Origin: CBW1002 sp046081905
Lineage (GTDB): Bacteria; Cyanobacteriota; Cyanobacteriia; PCC-6307; Cyanobiaceae
NCBI GenBank assembly: GCA_046081905.1
Contig: JBJTWS010000266.1
Span: 1-39,820, forward strand
Length of the DNA: 39,820 bases
Reading direction: 5' to 3'
Part shown: positions 27,040 through 34,781 of the stretch, one piece after another
How positions within the stretch are numbered: position 1 is the first letter of the stretch
Layout: each line of letters starts with the position of its first letter
Made by a program: the position numbers and the translations under genes
Notes under the pieces: generated by a model
What the model was told of the DNA's origin: nothing
Database searches by the model: none
What the model saw: only the letters and a program-made list of their open reading frames with translations

Positions 27040-27744
27040 ATGGCACCGAAGTACGTCGCCCTGATGGCCAGCCTGCCGCCGATCGGGCCCCTGTTCGAGA
27101 CCAGCCAGACCCCGATCTCGCGGCTGCGGCTGGAGGCTCGCCTGGCCCTGCTCGATCCCACGGACACCGCCACCTTGAAGGCCATCACCGGGGTGATCAC
27201 CTGGGCCGAGCAGCCCCCGGACCGCAGCGATCCGGATTTTCTCGCCGCCGCTGACGCCCTGCTGGCGCAATTGCGGGATCCCCAGCTGCGCCGGATCGTG
27301 GCCCACCGGCTGGAGCTGCGCACGGTGGTGGTGGCCCTGCGGCGCCGGCACCGGGGCGAAACCTCCCCGCCGGAGGGCACCCCCTGGGGCTGGGGGCAGT
27401 GGGTGCAGCCTATCGAGCGCCACTGGAGCGATCCCCTCTTCCGCCTCGGCGCGGCGCTGCCCTGGCTGGCCCAGGCGCGCGACCTGCTCGAAGGAGGCGA
27501 TGCGGTGGGGCTCGAGCGGCTGCAGTTCACCCTCACCTGGCGCATGCTCGACGCCCTCAGCGCCGGCCACAGCTTCGATTTCCTGGCCGTGGTGGTGTAC
27601 CTGATGCGCTGGAGCATGGTGGCCCGCTGGTCCTGCTATCAGGTGGAAGCCGCGCAGACCCGCTTCGACGCCCTGGTGGAGAAGGCGCTGCAGTCGCTGG
27701 CGCCCTCCTCCTCCTCTCCCCTTGCCGCCGCGATCTGGAGCTGA
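27040..27744 (+). CDS. DUF2764-like V-type ATPase operon protein
   Basis: A 234-residue soluble, helical protein beginning YVALMASLPPIGPLFE and rich in Arg/Leu helices. It sits between E and A, the place held in Chlamydia and Borrelia operons by an uncharacterised protein of similar size (DUF2764), and the N-terminal YxxLMASLP-type block fits that family as I recall it. It may replace subunit C, the link between rotor shaft and ring, which is otherwise missing; that is inference. Distances of 3 nt to E and 2 nt to A indicate co-translation. Confidence 0.7.
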   Translation: MAPKYVALMASLPPIGPLFETSQTPISRLRLEARLALLDPTDTATLKAITGVITWAEQPPDRSDPDFLAAADALLAQLRDPQLRRIVAHRLELRTVVVALRRRHRGETSPPEGTPWGWGQWVQPIERHWSDPLFRLGAALPWLAQARDLLEGGDAVGLERLQFTLTWRMLDALSAGHSFDFLAVVVYLMRWSMVARWSCYQVEAAQTRFDALVEKALQSLAPSSSSPLAAAIWS

Positions 27745-27746
27745 CC

Positions 27747-29558
27747 ATGGCCGACGCCTTTCAACCCGCCCACGTGGTGGCCGTTCAGGAGGACCTGGTC
27801 ACCATTGCGATGGCGGACAGCTCCCCCCAGCCGCTGCGCAAGAACGAGGTGATCTACATCTGTCTGCGCACCGGGGCCGCAGAGCGGCCGGTGAAGCTCA
27901 AGGCGGAGGTGCTGCGGGTGCGGGGCCGCCAGGCCGATGCCCAGGTGTTCGAGAGCACCCGGGGCGTGTCGATCGGTGATCCCGTGGAGCAGAGCGGCGA
28001 ACTGCTCTCGGTGACGCTCGGGCCCGGGCTGCTGGGGCAGGTGTACGACGGGCTCCAGAATCCCCTGGCGGGTCTGGCGGCGGGCTTCGGCACCTTTCTG
28101 CCCCGGGGCGTGACGCTGCCGGCCCTCGATCAGAACCGCAAGTGGTCGTTCCAGCCCACGGTGCAGATCGGCGCCACCCTGCGGGCCGGCGATCCGATCG
28201 GCACCGTGCAGGAGGGGCGCTACGCCCACAAGATCATGGTGCCCTTCGACCAGCCGGGGGAGGTGACACTGCAGTGGATCCAGCAGGGCAGCTTCACGGT
28301 GGACACCGCCGTGGCCCGGATCGCCGATGCCCAGGGCCACACCCGCTCCCTCACCCTCTGCCAGGAGTGGCCGGTGCGGGTGCCCCTGCCCCAGGGGCTG
28401 CTGGAACGGCGGCTGTGTGAGCGGCTCTATCCGCAGGAGCCGATGATCACCACCCAGCGGATCGTGGACACCTTCCTGCCGATCGCCCGGGGCGGCACCG
28501 GCTGCATCCCGGGGCCGTTCGGGGCGGGCAAGACGATCCTGCAGAGCCTGATCTCGCGCCACTCCGATGTGGACATCGTGCTGGTGGTGGCCTGCGGCGA
28601 GCGGGCCGGCGAGGTGGTGGAAACCATCACGGAGTTCCCCAAGCTCACCGACCCCAAGACCGGCGGGTCGCTGATGGATCGCACGATCATCCTCTGCAAC
28701 ACCTCCTCGATGCCGGTGGCGGCGCGGGAGGCTTCGATCTACACGGGCCTCACCCTGGGGGAGTACTACCGCCAGATGGGCTACAACGTGCTGCTGATTG
28801 CCGATTCCACCTCCCGCTGGGCCCAGGCGATGCGGGAGACCTCCGGCCGGCTGGAGGAGATTCCGGGGGAAGAGGCCTTCCCCGCCTACCTCGATTCCTC
28901 GATCAAGGGGGTGTACGAGCGGGCCGGCATCCTGCGCACCAACGACGGCAGCACCGGCAGTCTCACGATGATCGGCACCGTGTCACCGGCGGGGGGCAAC
29001 TTCGAGGAACCCGTGACCCAGTCGACCCTGAGCACTGTGAAGATGTTCCTGGGGCTCAGTGCCGAGCGGGCCTACAAGCGCTTCTACCCGGCGGTGGACA
29101 TTCTGCTGTCGTGGTCGCGCTATTTCGAGCAGCTCAACGACTGGTACCGCGACCACATCGGCCCCGACTGGATTCCGCGGGTGCAGGCCCTGGGCCAGCT
29201 GCTGCGCGACGGGGATCGCGTGGCGCAGATGATCCAGGTGACCGGCGAAGACGGCGTGACCCTCGAAGACTTCGTGCTCTATCAGAAGGCCGTGTTCGTG
29301 GACATGGTGTATCTCCAGCAGGACGCCTTCGATCCGGTGGATGCGAGTGTGCCGCTGCCCCGGCAGAAGGAATCGCTGGAGCTGGTGGCTTCTCTGGTGA
29401 ACCGCACCTCCACTTTCGCGGACAAGACGGCCGCCCGCGACTACTTCACCCGCCTCACCGGCCTCTACCGCAACCTCAACTACGCCCCCACCGGCTCCCC
29501 CACCTACACCCAGTACCTGGGGCAGATCCAGGCCCTGGCCACCGCCAGCCGCAGCTGA
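27747..29558 (+). CDS. atpA: V/A-type ATPase catalytic subunit A
   Basis: A 603-residue catalytic subunit. Walker A is GPFGAGKT (256-263), the catalytic Glu lies in VVACGERAGEVVE, and Walker B is VLLIADSTSRWAQAMRETSG. The non-homologous region typical of A subunits is present between the beta-barrel (about 1-75) and the P-loop (GTFLPRGVTLPALDQNRKW, about 115-133). C-terminal helices end at TASRS. It is the last gene of the operon, although A precedes B in every other arrangement I know. A hairpin at 29566-29585 follows. Confidence 0.95.
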   Translation: MADAFQPAHVVAVQEDLVTIAMADSSPQPLRKNEVIYICLRTGAAERPVKLKAEVLRVRGRQADAQVFESTRGVSIGDPVEQSGELLSVTLGPGLLGQVYDGLQNPLAGLAAGFGTFLPRGVTLPALDQNRKWSFQPTVQIGATLRAGDPIGTVQEGRYAHKIMVPFDQPGEVTLQWIQQGSFTVDTAVARIADAQGHTRSLTLCQEWPVRVPLPQGLLERRLCERLYPQEPMITTQRIVDTFLPIARGGTGCIPGPFGAGKTILQSLISRHSDVDIVLVVACGERAGEVVETITEFPKLTDPKTGGSLMDRTIILCNTSSMPVAAREASIYTGLTLGEYYRQMGYNVLLIADSTSRWAQAMRETSGRLEEIPGEEAFPAYLDSSIKGVYERAGILRTNDGSTGSLTMIGTVSPAGGNFEEPVTQSTLSTVKMFLGLSAERAYKRFYPAVDILLSWSRYFEQLNDWYRDHIGPDWIPRVQALGQLLRDGDRVAQMIQVTGEDGVTLEDFVLYQKAVFVDMVYLQQDAFDPVDASVPLPRQKESLELVASLVNRTSTFADKTAARDYFTRLTGLYRNLNYAPTGSPTYTQYLGQIQALATASRS

Positions 29559-29565
29559 GCAGCAA

Positions 29566-29585
29566 GCCGCCGCTGAGCAGGCGGC
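29566..29585. terminator. Hairpin at the end of the V-type ATPase operon
   Basis: Stem GCCGCC/GGCGGC with an 8-nt loop between the convergent stops of subunit A (29558) and the membrane protein gene (29599). No U-tract. A direct repeat GCTGAGCAG (29554 and 29572) overlaps it. Confidence 0.35.
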
Positions 29586-29598
29586 CGCGCACGGCGCT

Positions 29599-30381
29599 TC
29601 AGACGAGGCTGCCGCCGCCGGGAGCCTCCTCGGCCAGCAGCCCGGTGCGGTCTTCCGTGCCGAAGATCTGGCGGTAGGCCGCGGTGCCGATGCAGGCCAC
29701 CACGGGGATGGCCACGAACACCCCCACGAAGCAGGCCAGCAGGCCGAGGAGCAGCACTCCGGCCTCCACCAGCCCCAGCAGGAATACCTGTCCCCACTGG
29801 GGATCCACCACACGGCGGCCCCGCTGGATCGCCTCGATCGGGCCGCTGCCCTCCAGCAGGCTCACCTGGGTGAGGAACTTCTGGGTCACCGCCAGGTAGA
29901 CGAGCACCCCCAGCAGGGCCACCAGGGGAAGGGCCACCAGCAGCTGGGTCAGCTGGTAGGCCCCCACCGCCAGCAGGGCGGCCACGATCCCGATCGCCAG
30001 CACCAGCACCGCCAGCACGAAGCCGTTGCGCAGCAGCCGCCAGATCGCGGCGCCGTCCCACCGCACGAAGGTGGCGAAGCTGGGGTTGCCGCCCTCCAGG
30101 GCGCTCCAGGAGCCCCGCACGAGGGCGACGCTGCCCCAGAGGCTCACCACCATGCCGGCGAGGCTGGCCGCCAGGGCCACCAGGGCCAGGCCCGGGTTGG
30201 TGATCTCGCCCCCTTCGCTGAGGCCGAGGTTCTGCAGGCTGCTGCAGAGGCCGTTCATCACCGTGAGCAGCAGGGTGAAGCCCACGAACACCCAGGGGGT
30301 GCGGCTGAAGGCCCTCCATCCCTCCCCCACCGCCTCCAGCACCTGCAGACGGGGAGGCTCGGAGGAGAAACTCTCGACCAT
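29599..30381 (-). CDS. Integral membrane protein of unknown function
   Basis: A 260-residue protein with about six membrane helices. A short cytoplasmic N-terminus (GEGWRAFSRTPWVFVGFTLL) and a central EAIQRGRRVVDPQWG loop between helices are recognisable. The general pattern resembles the DUF975 or glycerophosphodiesterase-membrane-domain families, with an amphipathic W-x-x-F start and a conserved loop, but I cannot confirm either. It is convergent with the ATPase operon, so not part of it. Confidence 0.8.
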   Translation of the reverse strand: MVESFSSEPPRLQVLEAVGEGWRAFSRTPWVFVGFTLLLTVMNGLCSSLQNLGLSEGGEITNPGLALVALAASLAGMVVSLWGSVALVRGSWSALEGGNPSFATFVRWDGAAIWRLLRNGFVLAVLVLAIGIVAALLAVGAYQLTQLLVALPLVALLGVLVYLAVTQKFLTQVSLLEGSGPIEAIQRGRRVVDPQWGQVFLLGLVEAGVLLLGLLACFVGVFVAIPVVACIGTAAYRQIFGTEDRTGLLAEEAPGGGSLV

Positions 30382-30476
30382 GGCGAAAGGAGCGGGGCGG
30401 CGGCGCGTGCCCGCAGGCTAGGGAGACCCTCCGGCCCTGGCCAGTGGCTGGCAGTCCCGCTGGTCAGGCCAGCTGC

Positions 30477-31793
30477 TCAGGGCCGCTCGGCATGGACGTA
30501 GTCGAGGAAGGTGAGGCAGGGCAGCAGCCAGCGGCGGATCCCGAGTTCCAGCAGCACCCCCGCCGCCAGCAGCGGCAGAAGCCAGCCCAGCCAGGCCCCC
30601 CGCTGCTCCTCCGGCAGCAGGAGCAGAGCCAGCAGGATCGCGGCCAGGGCCACCCCCAGCCCGGCCTCGAGACGCTGGGCGGTGTTGAGGGCGCCGCGGC
30701 AGCTGGCGCAGTGGCGGGTGTGCTGGCTGGCCCGGTCCAGCAGCCGGCGCCGCTCCTGCGGACCCGGGGGCGGTGCCGCCGGTGGCTCCGCCGGCCAGGG
30801 CAGGGTGTCGTGGCGATCGAGCCAGTGGCGGAAGGCCAGCACCAGCCGATCCGAGCGGGTGGGCAGGCGGAAGGCCCGCCGCCATCCCCCGGGCGCGGCG
30901 GCCAGCTCCCTTTCCTGTTGATGCAGCAGCACCAGGTCGCCGTCGATCACGGCGTTGCGGTTGGTGCTGTGATCCCACCAGCGCGGCAGCCAGCGCACCT
31001 GCCAGCGGGCGAAGTTGCGCGGGAACTGGGCCACGATCCGGGAGCGGCCGGGGCCCACCGGCAGGCAGTAGGTGACCAGCCCCAGGTGGCGGCCGCCCGG
31101 CAGGTCGATCTCGTACTCCAGCCGGCAGGGGGGCTCGAAGACGATGCGGGTGGTCATCACCGGGCCCTCCACCTGCGCCACCAGCCGATCGGGGCCCTCC
31201 TCCACCAGGTCCAGGGGCAGGGGGCCGGCCCGGCGCCGGTCCCCCTGGATGCCGTGGTGGGCGAAGGGCACGTGGGCCGGATCGCAGACGTTCTCCACCA
31301 GGGTGCGCCAGTCGTAGGGGAGATCCCGCACGAAGGAGCTCCAGGCGTAGCCGGCGACCGCATCCACCCGGCCGGAGAGCGGCAGGGGCTGCCCATCGGC
31401 GCGGGCGGCACTGGCGAGATCGGGCCACACCCACAGCAACCCCTGGGCCGCACGGCAGGGCAGGGTGGTGGCGCAGAGGTGGTGGGAGCGCCCCTCCAGC
31501 CGCTGGGCGCGATCGGCCTGGGGCACCCGGCGGCAGTGGCCTTCGCCGTCGAACTGCCAGCCGTGGTAGGCGCACTCCAGCCGGCCGCTGTCCGGGTCGA
31601 TCCGTCCCTCACTCAGGGGGGCGAGGCGGTGGGGGCAGCGGTCGAGCAGCACGCGGAAGCCTTCCTCGCCGGGCGGTTTCCAGATCACCAGCTGCCGGCC
31701 CAGCAGTTCCGCGGCCGTGGGCCGGGCGGTGTCGAGATCCTCCAGCGGCAGCAGGGGGTACCAGTGCGGCGCGAAGGCGAAGGCCGGCGGCAT
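30477..31793 (-). CDS. Pheophorbide a oxygenase-like Rieske oxygenase
   Basis: A 438-residue Rieske-type non-heme iron oxygenase of the PAO/TIC55/PTC52 group. The [2Fe-2S] ligands are Cys53-x-His55 and Cys74-x2-His77 (CPH and CAYH). The mononuclear iron site is N168-x2-D171-x2-H174-x4-H179 in VENVCDPAHVPFAHHG. The C-terminal HCASC motif before a membrane helix pair is diagnostic of this group. Plant members open the chlorophyll ring or oxidise protochlorophyllide. The cyanobacterial substrate is not known. Membrane-anchored, ferredoxin-dependent activity is likely. Confidence 0.9.
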   Translation of the reverse strand: MPPAFAFAPHWYPLLPLEDLDTARPTAAELLGRQLVIWKPPGEEGFRVLLDRCPHRLAPLSEGRIDPDSGRLECAYHGWQFDGEGHCRRVPQADRAQRLEGRSHHLCATTLPCRAAQGLLWVWPDLASAARADGQPLPLSGRVDAVAGYAWSSFVRDLPYDWRTLVENVCDPAHVPFAHHGIQGDRRRAGPLPLDLVEEGPDRLVAQVEGPVMTTRIVFEPPCRLEYEIDLPGGRHLGLVTYCLPVGPGRSRIVAQFPRNFARWQVRWLPRWWDHSTNRNAVIDGDLVLLHQQERELAAAPGGWRRAFRLPTRSDRLVLAFRHWLDRHDTLPWPAEPPAAPPPGPQERRRLLDRASQHTRHCASCRGALNTAQRLEAGLGVALAAILLALLLLPEEQRGAWLGWLLPLLAAGVLLELGIRRWLLPCLTFLDYVHAERP

Positions 31794-31867
31794 GGGGAGG
31801 CTGGGGCGAGGGGGCTATGGCTGAATCCTGAAACAAATGTGAAGAGCGCGGGCGCCGGATGGCGCGC

Positions 31868-31893
31868 CTGTGGCACCGTAAAAATTGTCACAG
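31868..31893. promoter_or_regulatory. Inverted repeat in the 222-nt divergent region before the Rieske gene
   Basis: Arms CTGTGGCA (31868-31875) and TGTCACAG (31886-31893), one mismatch, separated by a 10-nt AT-rich spacer. The region is unusually AT-rich for this window and must hold the promoters of the Rieske oxygenase gene and the small gene at 32016. It suits a dimeric regulator. The spacing does not fit a CRP-type site. A small GCCCC-GCT-GGGGC hairpin with a following TTT lies at 31951-31963. Confidence 0.4.
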
Positions 31894-32015
31894 CACGGGC
31901 TTCAGCTTTTCTTCGCTTTCCGCCCAGTACGCCGCGCCCGGGTGCGCCGCGCCCCGCTGGGGCTTTCCAGTTCCGCCCCCTCCCCTCCCCCTAGCCGCTC
32001 CCAGGAGTCTTGTCC

Positions 32016-32279
32016 ATGGATTTCCCCCAGCCTCCCGCCCCCGTCGCCCTGGTGATGCCCGCCTCCTGTGCCGCGCTGGAGCGCACGGCTTCCCCCTCGG
32101 CCTTCCGCTCCTGTTCGATGGCCCTGGCCCTGCGGGACCGGCTCGAGGTGCTGCGGGCCCAGCTGGCCGAGCAGGTGCAGACCCTTCCGCTGGGCAATGA
32201 GAGCTGGCTCGACATGGAGCGGGAACTGCGGGCCGCCGAGGCGGCCATGGCCCACCTGGGCGGTCTGCGCTGGATCTGA
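32016..32279 (+). CDS. Small soluble protein, unknown function
   Basis: An 87-residue protein. A Pro/Ala-rich start is followed by an amphipathic helix pair (ALALRDRLEVLRAQLAEQVQ, then SWLDMERELRAAEAAMAHLG), suggesting a small coiled coil. AGGAG at 32003-32007 supports the ATG at 32016 over an in-frame TTG two codons upstream. No membrane segment or catalytic motif. Not recognised. Confidence 0.6.
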   Translation: MDFPQPPAPVALVMPASCAALERTASPSAFRSCSMALALRDRLEVLRAQLAEQVQTLPLGNESWLDMERELRAAEAAMAHLGGLRWI

Positions 32280-32281
32280 TC

Positions 32282-32309
32282 GGTCCGATCTCATCCGCCC
32301 GAGCGGACC
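32282..32309. terminator. Hairpin between the small gene and the convergent P450 gene
   Basis: Stem GGTCCG (32282-32287) with CGGACC (32304-32309), extended by CTC/GAG past a two-base bulge, in the 36 nt between two convergent stops. No U-tract. Confidence 0.4.
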
Positions 32310-32315
32310 CGCTGC

Positions 32316-33707
32316 TCAGCCGCCGCTCCGGCGGCGCAGGCGCACCGGTGAGGCCCCCGCCGTGAGCCCCCGCCGCACCGGGTGGGGGGCCGTGGGATCG
32401 GCCAGTTCCAGGGACGCCTGCCGCAGGATGCGGCTGAGCACCACCTTCATCTCGTACTGGGCGAAGGCCATCCCGATGCAGCGGCGGCTGCCGCCGCCGA
32501 AGGGCAGAAACTCCCAGGCGCTGTAGCTCCGCTCGAGGAACCGCTCCGGCCGGAAGCTCTCCGGGTCGGGATACACCTCCGCCCGGCGGTGGGCCAGGAA
32601 GATGCAGCCCATCACCAGGCTGCCGGGCGCCAGGGCGCATCCGGCCAGGGTCACGGGCCGGCGCACCACCCGGGGGAAGGTGAGCATGCCCACCGGATAG
32701 ATGCGCAGGGTCTCGTTGCACACGGCGGAGAGGTAGGGCAGCGAGAGCACGGCGGTGTGGTCCGCGTGCTCGGGAAGGCCCTGCAGCTCCTGCGCCAGCC
32801 GCTGGTGGATCGCCCCGTCGCGGTGGATCCAGGAGAGCGCCCAGGTGAGGGCCGTGGCGGTGGTCTCGTGGCCAGCCACCAGCAGGGTCATCAGCTCATC
32901 GCGCAGCTCCTGGTCCGTCATCGGCTGGCCCTCCTCATCGCGGGCGGCCAGCAGCAACGAGAGGATGTCGGTGCCGCCCTCCTCCGGCGGACGGCGGCGT
33001 CGCTCCGCGATCTCCTCATGCAGCAGGGCATCGATCGCGGCCCGCTGGCGCAGGAAGGAGCCCCAGGGGCTGGCGCCCCCCAGATCGAGGCGCAGAAAGG
33101 GGAAATAGAGCAGGCTCACGCTCAGCGGACCGCTCATCCGATCCAGCAGGGAGGCGAGCAGCCCCTCGAGGCGGAGGTAGCGCTCCCCCTCGGTGAGGCC
33201 GAACACGGTGGAAAGGATCACCCGCATCGAGATCGTCTGCATCGACTTCTGCACCGAGAAGGGCTGCCGCTCCGGCCAGCTCGCGATCACCGCATCGCTG
33301 ATCGCGGCGATGGTGTTGCCGTAGGAGCGCATCCGCTCGCCGTGGAAGGGCGGCATCAGCAGGCGCCGCATCCGCCGGTGTCGCTCGTCGCTGATGCCGA
33401 TCACCGATTCGGTGCCCAGAAACGGCTCGAACAGGGCGTTCAGCTCCCCCGGGGCATCGAACAGCTCGCCTTCGTCGTTGCTGAGCAGGGTGCGCAGATC
33501 CTCCGGGGCGCTGAGGAACACGATCGGCTGGCCGCCGCTGCCGAGGCGGGCCGTGAAGGCATCGCCATGGCGTTCCGCTGCAGCGCGCATGTAGGCGAAG
33601 GGTGAGCGGATCCAGCGGATCGTCTGCAGGGCCCAGGGGGTCTCCGGTCCGGGCGGCAGGCAGGGGAGCGGAGCGTCGGCGCGGACGGGCGTCTGGAGAG
33701 GGGACAC
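32316..33707 (-). CDS. Cytochrome P450, CYP110-like
   Basis: A 463-residue soluble-type P450. It starts with a proline-rich hinge (LPPGPETPWALQ). The I-helix oxygen-binding motif is AGHETT (278-283), the K-helix is ETLR (332-335), and the heme-binding loop is FGGGSRRCIG with Cys410. The pattern fits the cyanobacterial CYP110 family, members of which oxidise fatty acids or terpenoids. There is no early ATG. The GTG at 33707 is preceded by CGGAG and is taken as start; the frame is open for 1.7 kb further upstream, but only as a shadow of the genes on the other strand. No redox partner is encoded nearby. Confidence 0.9.
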   Translation of the reverse strand: MSPLQTPVRADAPLPCLPPGPETPWALQTIRWIRSPFAYMRAAAERHGDAFTARLGSGGQPIVFLSAPEDLRTLLSNDEGELFDAPGELNALFEPFLGTESVIGISDERHRRMRRLLMPPFHGERMRSYGNTIAAISDAVIASWPERQPFSVQKSMQTISMRVILSTVFGLTEGERYLRLEGLLASLLDRMSGPLSVSLLYFPFLRLDLGGASPWGSFLRQRAAIDALLHEEIAERRRRPPEEGGTDILSLLLAARDEEGQPMTDQELRDELMTLLVAGHETTATALTWALSWIHRDGAIHQRLAQELQGLPEHADHTAVLSLPYLSAVCNETLRIYPVGMLTFPRVVRRPVTLAGCALAPGSLVMGCIFLAHRRAEVYPDPESFRPERFLERSYSAWEFLPFGGGSRRCIGMAFAQYEMKVVLSRILRQASLELADPTAPHPVRRGLTAGASPVRLRRRSGG

Positions 33708-33806
33708 GTCGGGCTCCGGCTGGGGGGATTCTGGCGCGGCCGTTCGGGGGGCTGGCACGCCGGTGCGGCCGCGCCAGCCTGGAGACTGCCGCCACCTCCG
33801 CTGTCG

Positions 33807-34781
33807 ATGGTTTCCCCTCCTCCCGCGGCCAGCGCCGCGGCCTCCTGGGAGGGCCCCTGGAGCGCGCCGCTGCCCCTCGCCCCCGGCGGGCTGCCCCTGT
33901 ACCAGCGCCGCTGGCGGGGCGCCGATTCCCCCCGGGCCGCGGCGGTGCTCGTGCATGGCCTTGGCGGCCACAGCGGCCTGTTCGAGCCGCTGGCCGCCGC
34001 CCTGGTGGCCCAGGGGCTCTGGGTGTTCGCCTTCGATCTGCCGGGCCATGGCCGCTCCGCCGGCGCCCGCGGGGTGCTGCGCTCCTGGAGCGACTACCGC
34101 CTCTGCCTGCAGCAATTCCTGGCCACCCAGCTGCCGCCGGCTGCCGTGGAGCTGCCCCTGCTGCTGCTGGGCCACAGCATGGGCGGCACGGTGGTGCTCG
34201 AGGCCCTGCTCGCCGATGCGCCGCCTGGCGAGGGGGTGCGTGCCTCGCCGCTCGGGCGGCGGCTGGCGGGGGTGGTGCTCTCCAATCCCGCCCTCTCCCT
34301 CGACGGGGTGGCCCCCTGGCGGCGGCGCTGCGGCCAGCTGCTCTCGCGCCTCTGGCCCTCCTTCACCCTCGAGACGGGCCTGCCGCTGGCCCTGGCCTGC
34401 CGGGATCCGGAGCGGCTGGAGGCCTACCGCCTCGATCCCTGGCGCCACGGCCGTGGCTCGGCGCGGCTGGCCACGGAGCTGGAGGCGGTGTGCCGGCGGC
34501 TGCAGGCGGCGGCACACCGCTTCGATCTGCCCCTGCTGCTGCTGCAGAGCGGCGCCGATGCCGTGACCCCTCCGGCGGCGGCGGAGCGTTTCTTCGCGGC
34601 CCTGCCGCCGGGGGCCTCCACCTGGCACGGCTATCCGGACAGCCTGCACGAGCTGTTCGACGACCTCGACCGCCAGCAGGTGCTGGCGGATCTGGCCCTC
34701 TGGATCCAACCCCTGCTGCCGCCATGGCCTACCGCCCCGGCCTCGACCCCATCCCGCCCCGCTTCTCCCCCTGGATCCTGA
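33807..34781 (+). CDS. Alpha/beta hydrolase, monoacylglycerol lipase-like
   Basis: A 324-residue hydrolase. Oxyanion loop VHGLGGHSGLFE, then FAFDLPGHGRSAG, and nucleophile elbow LLGHSMGG with Ser124. The catalytic Asp is in LLLQSGADAVTP and His in YPDSLHELFDD. This is the lysophospholipase/monoglyceride lipase type. The last 58 nt overlap the acyltransferase gene, so the two are very probably translated as a pair; together they could release and re-attach acyl chains. Divergent from the P450, 99 nt apart. Confidence 0.9.
   Translation: MVSPPPAASAAASWEGPWSAPLPLAPGGLPLYQRRWRGADSPRAAAVLVHGLGGHSGLFEPLAAALVAQGLWVFAFDLPGHGRSAGARGVLRSWSDYRLCLQQFLATQLPPAAVELPLLLLGHSMGGTVVLEALLADAPPGEGVRASPLGRRLAGVVLSNPALSLDGVAPWRRRCGQLLSRLWPSFTLETGLPLALACRDPERLEAYRLDPWRHGRGSARLATELEAVCRRLQAAAHRFDLPLLLLQSGADAVTPPAAAERFFAALPPGASTWHGYPDSLHELFDDLDRQQVLADLALWIQPLLPPWPTAPASTPSRPASPPGS

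Noticed and set aside
21982..29558. An N-type (Na+ F1Fo) ATPase operon
   Set aside because: The A subunit has the V/A-specific insertion, and D, E, I and K are V/A-type proteins; no F-type gamma, delta or b subunits are present.
31878..31891. NtcA-type box GTA-N8-TAC
   Set aside because: The sequence is GTA-N8-CAC, one mismatch, and no well-placed -10 element was found on either strand.
31868..31893. CRP/SyCRP1 binding site
   Set aside because: The half-sites TGTG and CACA are 16 nt apart rather than the spacing of TGTGA-N6-TCACA.
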